A stretch of DNA of 7,612 nt, from positions 1-7,612 of the forward strand of contig JACQVM010000198.1 in NCBI GenBank assembly GCA_016209785.1. Reading direction: 5' to 3'. This document shows, piece by piece, positions 1 through 6,034 of the stretch (within the stretch, counting starts at the first letter, position 1; every line of letters begins with the position of its first letter). The DNA is from Candidatus Melainabacteria bacterium. Lineage in GTDB: Bacteria > Cyanobacteriota > Vampirovibrionia > Obscuribacterales > Obscuribacteraceae. Under the pieces are notes generated by a model. It had not been told where the DNA came from and searched no databases. It saw nothing but the letters and a program-made list of their open reading frames with translations. A program made the position numbers and the translations under genes.

Positions 1-1183
1 CCCTAGGCGTGTGATCAATCATGTCTTCACCAACAAATTGCAGGGCATTATCTTGATCACGCTTGTAGACGCGAATTTTACCCTTGGGCATAGGAAGCCC
101 CAGGTGATTAGCTTCAGTGTTTTGAATCTCTAGTTTAACTTGAATCTTTTGGCTGTCCTCTCTATGCCAAATTCCATAGCCAAACTCGCCTGCTGCTGGT
201 TCGAATATAAACAGCTTTTTTGTAGGTACACTGTTGACACTAAACAAGCTAAGTTGTTTGGTTTCATTTTGATTTACATCGGTCTTTCCTTGAAGTGTAT
301 AAAGATGGTATTCAGCAAATGCTTGTTCTTTAAACTGTGGTGCCATGGACTCAGCAGCTCGCAGCTCTGCCTTGGCCCTGTATAGTACACGAGGCTCTAT
401 CTTGTGAACATCGCCTGCAAGAAGCTTTAGGGAGGCACTCTTATATGTGGCTCCAGATTTATTGTCGATGGTTACCCAACTGGTTAAATCTGCACTGGTA
501 TCATCTACGTTGGAGACAACAACATAATCACATCTCCAGTTTAGTCCCCCTGTTTGATAGGTAATCTCAGTTTGGTGTTTGCCAGCCTTGTTTGATTCGA
601 GTTTCCACCACAAAGATGGTTTGGAGACAAGTCCTGTTGGGAGTTCCTGCAGGTGGATCTCGCCTGATGGGTTTAATACGATACCGTTTGTGGTCTTCAG
701 CACCAGCCCTTGATGCCGGGTTAAGACATTGCCTTGGGTGTCCGATACTGTTGCTACCGGCTGGTTCAAGAGAATGCCGGTGAGCTCTTCAACTTGCCCG
801 TTTGCCAGTACCTGTTTACATTTGATAGTCTTACCGACAGACTTAGACAAGATAGTGGTTGGATCCATCAGGTCGTACTGATAGTTTTGTTCTCTTACTG
901 TCACTGCATTTGGTGCAGTAAGAGAGGTGAAGTTGACAGATGTAGGATCTATCATGGCTGACACATCTTCAAAGCGTAGATAGTTGACTCCGTCTTTGAG
1001 ATCTACTGTACGAATGTCTTTCACAAGTCCAAAATCTTGATTGTAAATGGTTAGATTGATTCCCTGAGAATCCGAGGCTGTGACTTGTTGAGCTGAGAGA
1101 CTGGTGGTAGTCCAAAGCCATGTAGCACATATGGATAACGTTATCTTTGGCAACCATTGTGTTGCTCGCCTGCTAGTAGACAT
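1..1183 (-). CDS. DUF4139 domain protein with signal peptide, 3' end cut by window edge
   Basis: Translating the minus strand from the ATG at 1183 gives 394 codons without a stop, and the frame is still open at base 1, so the C-terminus lies outside the window. The start has GAGGAG about 10 bases upstream. Residues 1-31 look like a signal peptide: basic SRR, hydrophobic core, SLSA before QQ. Residues 43-90 (LTIYNQDFGLVKDIR, then FEDVSAMIDPTSV) match the N-terminal region typical of DUF4139 proteins. Residues 208-258 (TYQTGGLNWRCDYVVV, LTSWVTIDNKSG, LKLLAGDV) match the DUF4139 core, and 361-394 (LGLPMPKGKIRVYKRD, FVGEDMIDHTPR) a conserved late block. It is therefore probably an exported beta-rich protein. 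The biochemical role of the family is not established to my knowledge. It starts 27 bases after lpxC and is probably co-transcribed. Family call is firm; function is unknown. Confidence 0.9.
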   Translation of the reverse strand, partial: MSTSRRATQWLPKITLSICATWLWTTTSLSAQQVTASDSQGINLTIYNQDFGLVKDIRTVDLKDGVNYLRFEDVSAMIDPTSVNFTSLTAPNAVTVREQNYQYDLMDPTTILSKSVGKTIKCKQVLANGQVEELTGILLNQPVATVSDTQGNVLTRHQGLVLKTTNGIVLNPSGEIHLQELPTGLVSKPSLWWKLESNKAGKHQTEITYQTGGLNWRCDYVVVSNVDDTSADLTSWVTIDNKSGATYKSASLKLLAGDVHKIEPRVLYRAKAELRAAESMAPQFKEQAFAEYHLYTLQGKTDVNQNETKQLSLFSVNSVPTKKLFIFEPAAGEFGYGIWHREDSQKIQVKLEIQNTEANHLGLPMPKGKIRVYKRDQDNALQFVGEDMIDHTPR

Positions 1184-1210
1184 GATTGCCAATCTCCTCA
1201 CTCAAGATAA

Positions 1211-2029
1211 TTACAATTTAGAAGATCTTACTGCCTGAGATAAACGGCGTGCTAGCCCAACATCCAGTTCGTGGCCAGCTTTAATGCTAACGAACTTAGC
1301 GGCAAAAGCCATAGGGTTAACACCAGACAACGTTAGGTCGCCAACTAAATCCAGTAGCTTGTGGCGCACAGGTTCATCAGGAAAACGTAGCGGTTGGCTA
1401 AAGCCAGAGGTCGTTAAGCTCACAACCTCGTTTTCAAGTCCAAGGAGCTTGTGCTCGCTTATGGTGCCAAAGGTTCTAGCATGGGAGAGCTCAGAAATAT
1501 CCATGGTGGTGTCCCATACCTGCCATATTTTGCCAATTGCCGGATGGTCCCAATCCATGTGATAACTGACAGAAAATCGATCATCAGGTATTGCCAGCAC
1601 GACCTTGTCCTGGTTGGATACAACAATTGGTTCAGTAAGCTTGATGCATGGGGCGATAGTGCATTGGCGCCAGCCAGCACTTGCAAAAAGATCAATCCAA
1701 AAGGCAGCACTGCCATCACCGAGGGGCATTTCTGGTCCATCAACCTTAACTAGTAGATCTGTTAGTCCAAATAGGCTGGCCGCAGCTAGAAAGTGTTCTA
1801 CAATGCAAAGTCGAGCATTCCCAGCCCCAAGGGCTACATTGCGCAAGGTATGTACTACAAAATCAGCATGTGCTGGGATTGGTACGAACGTGCCATCGTG
1901 AGATATCTCAAAGACAATTCCAGATCCAGGTTCTGAGCGTGTTATCTCGACAGAGATATCCTGACGTGATGTAACTCCGCGCCCTGAAAAGCTTATTGTT
2001 TGTTGTTGACAGGATCCGCGTGTTGTCAA
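1211..2029 (-). CDS. lpxC: UDP-3-O-acyl-N-acetylglucosamine deacetylase LpxC
   Basis: Zinc amidase of the cytoplasm that removes the acetyl group from UDP-3-O-acyl-GlcNAc, the committed step of lipid A synthesis; its product is the substrate of LpxD, encoded just upstream. The 272-residue protein keeps the active site: E78 and H79 in IVEHFLAA, H223 and D227 in VRHKLLDLVGD (zinc ligands H79, H223, D227), T186 in ARTFG, and H253 in AGHELD (general acid/base). DGPEMPLGDGSAAFW (97-111) is the conserved substrate-side block. The start is TTG, 6 bases after the lpxD stop, with GAGG 9 bases upstream; this start places E78/H79 at the same numbers as in E. coli LpxC. The usual N-terminal GxGLHxG motif is replaced by GRGVTSR (16-22). 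It is shorter than the E. coli enzyme (about 305 aa) at the C-terminus, and shows no FabZ fusion. Confidence 0.95.
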   Translation of the reverse strand: MTTRGSCQQQTISFSGRGVTSRQDISVEITRSEPGSGIVFEISHDGTFVPIPAHADFVVHTLRNVALGAGNARLCIVEHFLAAASLFGLTDLLVKVDGPEMPLGDGSAAFWIDLFASAGWRQCTIAPCIKLTEPIVVSNQDKVVLAIPDDRFSVSYHMDWDHPAIGKIWQVWDTTMDISELSHARTFGTISEHKLLGLENEVVSLTTSGFSQPLRFPDEPVRHKLLDLVGDLTLSGVNPMAFAAKFVSIKAGHELDVGLARRLSQAVRSSKL

Positions 2030-2035
2030 TGAGCA

Positions 2036-3151
2036 CTACCTCGCAAGCTGATGATTCGCTAATAGTGCTTCCAGCTCTGCAACTTTCTTTTGCAGAGCCT
2101 TGAGCTCAGAGTAAATCTTGGGACTCTTGCGGATGTGTGCTATTTGTGTAAAGTACTCACGCGCTGGCATAGCAGGGCTGCCAACGACAACCTCTCCGTC
2201 AGCAACATCTTTCATTACTCCAGCTTTGCCTTCTATGATTGCGTCTTTGCCAATGTTGATATGATCCTTGACACCAACATGTCCTGCAAGTATAGCTCTG
2301 TCTCCTATGGTGACTGAGCCAGCAATTCCAGTCATTGAGACAATGATTGCTTCTTTGCCAATCTTACTGTTGTGAGCAATCATGACTAGATTGTCAATCT
2401 TGCTGCCTGCACCAATTACGGTAGCACCCATAGTGGATCGATCAATAGTTGCATGTGAGCCTACCTCAACATCATCCTCAATTACAACTGTCCCAATCTG
2501 AGGAATCTTAATGAGCGGATTAGGTTCGTCAGACAACTCTTGAATGCCTGCCATCCGCAGTTCCATATTAGATGGTCGCTCAGTGACATAACCAAAACCA
2601 TCAGCACCGAGACTGGCACCTTGCTGCAAAATAACTCGATTGCCAATTTGTACATAATCAGCAATAAGGCATCCGGGATGAAAGAGGCAATCCTCTCCTA
2701 TAGCAACCTCGCCGCCAATTATGCATCCGGACATAATTCTGGTGCCACGGCCAATTTTTGTTTTTGGCCCAACAACTACCAACGGCCCAATGCCAACATC
2801 CGGGCTTACGTCACAAGTGGGATGTACAATTGCAGTTGGATGAATTCCTGGTTCGGGCAAATATCTTTTAGGTGCTATAGTCGAGAGCATCTTTTGTAGT
2901 GCAAGCAATGGTCTTTCTACAACAATGGTAGGTAGTGAAGTCTTGACGCCCTCAGGTACGACAATACCTGAGGCCCGACAGTGGGAAATTTCTCGCAGTA
3001 CCTTTGGATCAAAAGCAATAGTTAAATCACCGTCGCACGCTAATAATGGTGAGGTGGACAGTCTGCTTACCCTGATGTGCGGAGGTCCTTCGACTCTACC
3101 GCCCACAAGTAGTGCTATTTCACCTAAGCTAAGCTCTTTGGGCAGTTTCAC
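2036..3151 (-). CDS. lpxD: UDP-3-O-acylglucosamine N-acyltransferase LpxD
   Basis: Cytoplasmic trimeric acyltransferase that transfers a hydroxyacyl chain from acyl-ACP to the 2-amino group freed by LpxC. Three parts are visible in the 371 residues. Residues 1-100 form the N-terminal uridine-binding domain. Residues about 101-315 form a left-handed beta-helix of hexapeptide repeats (for example [27 protein letters not shown]). Residues 345-367 ([16 protein letters not shown]) form a C-terminal coiled coil. GADGFGY at 182-188 is a family signature, and H260 in NLVMIAHN corresponds to the catalytic histidine (His239 in E. coli). The start is GTG, with GGAG 8 bases upstream, and an in-frame TAG lies shortly before it. 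The stop is 6 bases from lpxC. A 177-base gap separates it from skp. Length is slightly above the roughly 340 residues of the E. coli enzyme. Confidence 0.95.
   Translation of the reverse strand: MKLPKELSLGEIALLVGGRVEGPPHIRVSRLSTSPLLACDGDLTIAFDPKVLREISHCRASGIVVPEGVKTSLPTIVVERPLLALQKMLSTIAPKRYLPEPGIHPTAIVHPTCDVSPDVGIGPLVVVGPKTKIGRGTRIMSGCIIGGEVAIGEDCLFHPGCLIADYVQIGNRVILQQGASLGADGFGYVTERPSNMELRMAGIQELSDEPNPLIKIPQIGTVVIEDDVEVGSHATIDRSTMGATVIGAGSKIDNLVMIAHNSKIGKEAIIVSMTGIAGSVTIGDRAILAGHVGVKDHINIGKDAIIEGKAGVMKDVADGEVVVGSPAMPAREYFTQIAHIRKSPKIYSELKALQKKVAELEALLANHQLAR
2039..2042 (-). promoter_or_regulatory. lpxC ribosome binding site inside the end of lpxD
   Basis: The minus strand reads GAGG, ending 9 bases before the TTG at 2029. 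It overlaps the last sense codons of lpxD (GCG AGG TAG). There is no ATG or GTG in the right frame nearby, so this site supports the TTG start. The arrangement suggests that lpxC translation is coupled to ribosomes finishing lpxD. Confidence 0.65.
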
Positions 3152-3159
3152 CTTACCTT

Positions 3160-3163
3160 CTCC
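3160..3163 (-). promoter_or_regulatory. lpxD ribosome binding site deciding a GTG start
   Basis: GGAG on the minus strand lies 8 bases before the GTG at 3151. No in-frame ATG lies between this site and the upstream in-frame TAG. The ATG at 3165 is out of frame with lpxD and reaches a stop after five codons, so it is not the lpxD start. Confidence 0.7.
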
Positions 3164-3284
3164 ATCTAAATGCGAGCCGGGCTAGAAACAGATTTACCCG
3201 CGCAACTGGATAGTTGTTATGGTGCAACAAACATACAACATGATTAGCAGGTGAGTGTTGCAAAGGGTGTAAAGCTGCATACAT

Positions 3285-3305
3285 CACTGAGACTTTGCCT
3301 CAGCG
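3285..3305 (-). other. hairpin in the skp-lpxD intergenic region
   Basis: On the minus-strand RNA, CGCUGAG pairs with CUCAGUG (7 base pairs including one G-U) around a 7-base loop. No U-run follows, so it does not look like an intrinsic terminator. It lies about 15 bases downstream of the terminator-like hairpin at the skp stop codon. An mRNA stability or processing role is possible but not shown. The rest of the 3152-3328 gap shows no convincing promoter to my eye. Confidence 0.4.
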
Positions 3306-3319
3306 TTCATCAGAGTAAC

Positions 3320-3341
3320 AAAAAACCACTACTTTGTGGTT
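3320..3341 (-). terminator. weak terminator-like hairpin over the skp stop codon
   Basis: The minus-strand RNA reads AACCAC, six-base loop AAAGUA, GUGGUU, then a short U-run (UUUU, a G, and UU). The 6-bp stem is perfect but only half GC, and its loop contains the skp UAG stop codon. This resembles a leaky intrinsic terminator or attenuator that could lower lpxD-lpxC expression relative to bamA-skp. Being short, it may also be a chance structure. Confidence 0.4.
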
Positions 3342-3850
3342 GGTTTTGTCGTACCAGCATTTGCTAGTCCTGTTAGCCTCTTCACAACACCGTCGGTTAG
3401 GTCAACGCCACCTACCAATACTGCTTGCCTTAAAATGACAACATCTAACTTACGGTTGGCAGCTTCACCCTTGATGGCAGAGTCAATTTCGGCTTCAAGC
3501 TGGGTTTCAAGGGACTGTGCTCTGGCTTGTACTTTCTTGACTTCATCGTCAATAGCAATTTGTAACCTGCGCTGCAGACCTTCTAGTTCAGCGGGTGGCT
3601 TCTTGGCATTTTTTGCCTCTTCATATTGCTTGTTGCTGTCCTCAATGAGCTTATGTACCTTTTCTTCTGCTTTCTTGAGCTCTTCGGCAGCCTGCTGAGC
3701 CTTAGGATAACTGGTTACTACTTTGTCTCGGTCAACAGTACCTACGCCTTGTGCTTTGGCTGTTTGCAATTGTGCGCTTACAGGAAAGGCAATAGCAATG
3801 GCGACAGCAGTTGTGGCAATCAATGAAAAAACTTTACGGGAGTTTTGCAT
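3329..3850 (-). CDS. skp: OmpH/Skp-family periplasmic chaperone
   Basis: Skp trimers hold unfolded outer-membrane proteins in the periplasm and deliver them to the BAM complex. The 173-residue product has a signal peptide (1-26, hydrophobic IATTAVAIAIAF, likely cut after VSA; a second possible site follows AKA at 33). A short strand comes next (GVGTVDRDKVV, 35-45), then a long charged helical arm rich in K, E, Q and A (about 46-135). The closing segment LDVVILRQAVLVGGVDLTD (135-153) is the end typical of the OmpH family. The ATG at 3850 is preceded by GGAG at a 6-base spacing. A TTG start at 3862 would add four residues but overlaps that ribosome site, so I prefer the ATG. The gene sits between bamA and lpxD, as in many diderms. 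The K/T-rich tail (GTTKPTTK) overlaps the terminator-like hairpin. Confidence 0.92.
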   Translation of the reverse strand: MQNSRKVFSLIATTAVAIAIAFPVSAQLQTAKAQGVGTVDRDKVVTSYPKAQQAAEELKKAEEKVHKLIEDSNKQYEEAKNAKKPPAELEGLQRRLQIAIDDEVKKVQARAQSLETQLEAEIDSAIKGEAANRKLDVVILRQAVLVGGVDLTDGVVKRLTGLANAGTTKPTTK

Positions 3851-3856
3851 CCTCTT

Positions 3857-3860
3857 CTCC
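3857..3860 (-). promoter_or_regulatory. skp ribosome binding site deciding the ATG start
   Basis: GGAG on the minus strand lies 6 bases before the ATG at 3850. The longer in-frame alternative would begin with TTG at 3862, which includes the first G of this site. The ATG is therefore the likely start and the protein is 173 residues. Confidence 0.7.
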
Positions 3861-3907
3861 AAAAACTTGAAATATTGAACAACTATGACAACTGGGTCAG
3901 TTTACAC

Positions 3908-3920
3908 CATTGCAGCAATG
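3908..3920. repeat. 13-base interrupted palindrome between bamA and skp
   Basis: CATTGC and GCAATG are perfect inverted 6-base halves around a single base. It lies within the 104-base bamA-skp gap (3851-3954). A one-base loop cannot form as RNA without opening pairs, so it is better read as a possible DNA-binding site or as chance. I saw no convincing -35/-10 pair near it. Confidence 0.3.
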
Positions 3921-3954
3921 AGAACTAGAGTCGATAAGGATCCCTTTAAGAGAG

Positions 3955-5925
3955 TTAAAACTTTTCGCCAAATCCTACAGTTACTCTGGGGGTTGTCTTG
4001 CCAAGAAGTGAGCTCACCAGGGGCAAACCATAATCAAGTCGAACCATGCCAACCATAGGAACTCGAATACGCAAGCCAAGACCAACTGAAGCTCCAAGCG
4101 TAGATCTTTGAAAAAAGCTGTTAACAAGGCTGTTGCCAGTTACCTGTCCAGCATCGACAAAGAAAGTCCCCTTAACATTCTTTTGAATAGCAGTAGCTAT
4201 GGCAGAGCTGCCGGCGCCAGCAATAGGCAGTTTAAACCTCATCTCGGCAGAAGCCATTAACATAGAGCTTCCAGAGCCTAAATCAGAAAATGCCCGATAG
4301 CCACGAACGCCGTTCCAGCCACCAAGACGATACTGAGCAAACTGAGGCATAGGACCTAGAGAGGTCCCACCCTGAACACCAAATGCCAAGGTGGCATCCT
4401 TGCTAACTGGAACATATTTGCTGACGCTTGCACCTAGTTTGGCAAATCCGCCACCAGTTAGGCCTAATGATGGACTTGCTGTCAGCTTGGCCAAAGTCCC
4501 CTTAGTTGGATCAAACATGTTATCTCGGCTGTCGTAATGCACAGATGGGTTGACGGTAAGGTAGGTGCCACCTTTTAATTGCTTGTTACGAATCTCATTA
4601 GCAATCATGCCTGCGGTCTGTGAATCGCTTGCTTTGCCCAACTCTAAAGCACGACGGTTTAAATATTGGAGTGTGCCTTCTGTGTTAAAAAAGCTACCAA
4701 CGTCAAAAAGATGAGTTGTTTCACCAATAAGCCCAAGGTTACCTGTTAGATTGTGCCCTAAAGGTCGGGTAAAAGTCATGCTTGAACCCACTGTTCGCTG
4801 TTGAGACCAGTCAACCGCGAGGCTATTGAAATCGCGAGCAAACGCAGATAAGGCAAGTGAGGTATTAGTTCCTCTAAAGTTTGGCTCAATCCAGGTAGCT
4901 TCGACGTTAAACGTGCGTCTGTTCGACAGAAAGTTTGTGCCACCATTGATAAGCTCGTTGCTTATGTTGCCAAACAAACCCGAACCAACTTGAGCATTGA
5001 AAGACAAAACCTGTCCACGCCCACGAAAATTGCCGTCAGACATGCTAAAAGAACCAAACGGTCCGGCAATAGTGTCCACGCCACCACCAAGACCAATAGA
5101 ACCTGTGCGCTTTTCGTCAACCTCTACCTTAAGCACATAACGATCACTGTGGCTGGGATCAGGTACCAAGCTCCTTCTGATGTCTTGAAAATAGCCGTTT
5201 GCATATAGTTTGCGTAAATCCGCAGTTAGCTGGCGCTCGTTGTATACGGATCCAGGCTTTATCTTGATTGCATTGCGTATGATGAAATTCTTTGTCTTCT
5301 TGTTGCCTACAACCTGAATATCGCCAATTTGACCTTCATTTATTGCAACGCTAATACTTCCATCCGGATCATCGGTTACGTCAACAATGCGGGCAAGCAC
5401 ATAACCTTTTTCGTGATATGCTTGCTCAACTTTGTCGATAGCGGAAGACAGCTCATTGAGATTTTGAGGTTTTCCTAGTTGGTTGGCAAAAATCTTTTGA
5501 ATTTCCTCAGTTGACATAACTTGGTTGCCTGCGAAGGCAAACTGGGTCACAGGTGCGTTCTCCTGAACACGAATCTTAAGGAGAACACCACCTCCTGCTA
5601 ATTCTGGAACAACCTGTAGATTGCGATCATCGAAGTAACCCAAGCCATTGATTGCCTTAAGGTCTTGCAAAACCTGTTCTCGACTAAATCGGTCACCCCG
5701 CCGGGTTTTTACAACCCCCAGAATGTCTTCAGTGGGTACTAAGCGATTACCCTCTACTGTGACATTCTCAACGGTGAGGTTAGCCTCTTCGCCAGTGACC
5801 GACTCGACCCGAGCGTCTTGTGCCGCTACTGGCAGTGCAAGACTGCCTGCGCCAACAACAATCGCTTGACAAACCAAGCTGACGGCAAGCCAAATGCTTA
5901 TTGCCCACCGGGGCTGTGTTGCCAT
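3955..5925 (-). CDS. bamA: BamA/Omp85 outer-membrane protein assembly factor
   Basis: Omp85-family barrel that folds and inserts beta-barrel proteins into the outer membrane. The 656-residue product starts with a signal peptide (1-35, ending PVAA before Q). Three POTRA domains follow at roughly 51-122, 125-198 and 201-272. The C-terminal barrel (about 275-656) contains YDSRDNMFDPTKGTL (464-478), the lid-loop motif VRGYRAF (540-546) and a terminal Phe (GFGEKF), the usual BAM recognition end. Three POTRAs, rather than the five of proteobacterial BamA, match cyanobacterial Omp85. TamA is the main alternative, but the skp-lpxD-lpxC neighbours favour BamA. Residues 412-455 form an unusually polar, helix-like stretch between barrel strands. 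The ATG has AGGAG 11 bases upstream and a good promoter just before it, so it probably heads the operon. The skp start is 104 bases downstream. Confidence 0.94.
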   Translation of the reverse strand: MATQPRWAISIWLAVSLVCQAIVVGAGSLALPVAAQDARVESVTGEEANLTVENVTVEGNRLVPTEDILGVVKTRRGDRFSREQVLQDLKAINGLGYFDDRNLQVVPELAGGGVLLKIRVQENAPVTQFAFAGNQVMSTEEIQKIFANQLGKPQNLNELSSAIDKVEQAYHEKGYVLARIVDVTDDPDGSISVAINEGQIGDIQVVGNKKTKNFIIRNAIKIKPGSVYNERQLTADLRKLYANGYFQDIRRSLVPDPSHSDRYVLKVEVDEKRTGSIGLGGGVDTIAGPFGSFSMSDGNFRGRGQVLSFNAQVGSGLFGNISNELINGGTNFLSNRRTFNVEATWIEPNFRGTNTSLALSAFARDFNSLAVDWSQQRTVGSSMTFTRPLGHNLTGNLGLIGETTHLFDVGSFFNTEGTLQYLNRRALELGKASDSQTAGMIANEIRNKQLKGGTYLTVNPSVHYDSRDNMFDPTKGTLAKLTASPSLGLTGGGFAKLGASVSKYVPVSKDATLAFGVQGGTSLGPMPQFAQYRLGGWNGVRGYRAFSDLGSGSSMLMASAEMRFKLPIAGAGSSAIATAIQKNVKGTFFVDAGQVTGNSLVNSFFQRSTLGASVGLGLRIRVPMVGMVRLDYGLPLVSSLLGKTTPRVTVGFGEKF

Positions 5926-5950
5926 ACGTAACTACACTCCTCAATAGGGC

Positions 5951-5966
5951 GTCATTTTAACATGAC
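5951..5966. promoter_or_regulatory. candidate operator: 16-base near-palindrome over the bamA -10
   Basis: The plus strand reads GTCATTTTAACATGAC. Seven of the eight symmetric base pairs match, including perfect GTCAT/ATGAC ends. It covers the whole predicted -10 box of the bamA promoter, a position where a dimeric repressor would block RNA polymerase. I cannot name a regulator. Confidence 0.4.
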
Positions 5967-5981
5967 TTAGGAGCATGCCAA
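5954..5981 (-). promoter_or_regulatory. sigma70-type promoter upstream of bamA
   Basis: On the minus strand: -35 TTGGCA (5976-5981), a 16-base spacer, and -10 TAAAAT (5954-5959). Each box matches 5 of 6 consensus bases, and the -10 is preceded by TGT, an extended -10. Transcription would start near 5947, giving a leader of about 22 bases that still contains the ribosome site AGGAG (5937-5941). It would drive bamA and probably the whole cluster to the left edge. I saw no terminator hairpin between the upstream dehydrogenase stop and this promoter, so some read-through is possible. Confidence 0.6.
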
Positions 5982-6034
5982 GATGTTTCTACTGCAAGCT
6001 TAATTTTTGCTCTCTACTTTTACTTTGTATTTTG

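Noticed and set aside
140..961. Several short plus-strand open frames (63-81 aa) in the first kilobase
   Set aside because: They overlap one another and lie antisense to the long continuous minus-strand DUF4139 frame, whose protein matches the family along its length. Their translations look random, rich in Cys, Trp and Leu.
969..1157. Short minus-strand open frame of 62 aa near the DUF4139 start
   Set aside because: It is in another frame of the same strand as the DUF4139 gene, has no recognisable domain, and is fully contained in that gene.
1284..1901. Plus- and minus-strand open frames of 92-100 aa inside lpxC
   Set aside because: They are shadows of lpxC, which keeps all its active-site residues. 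None has a recognisable domain.
2540..2899. Plus-strand open frame of 119 aa antisense to lpxD
   Set aside because: It is a shadow of the repetitive hexapeptide region of lpxD and its translation shows no family features.
3148..3165. Five-codon open frame whose TGA overlaps the lpxD GTG start
   Set aside because: It could act as a coupling leader peptide, but it has no ribosome site of its own and its ATG lies directly at the lpxD Shine-Dalgarno, so chance is more likely.
3336..3698. Plus-strand open frame of 120 aa antisense to skp
   Set aside because: The Ser/Ala/Leu-rich translation is what the reverse of a Lys/Glu/Ala-rich coiled coil gives. It is not an independent gene.
3851..3862. 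TTG start adding four residues to Skp
   Set aside because: The TTG overlaps the GGAG that serves the ATG at 3850.
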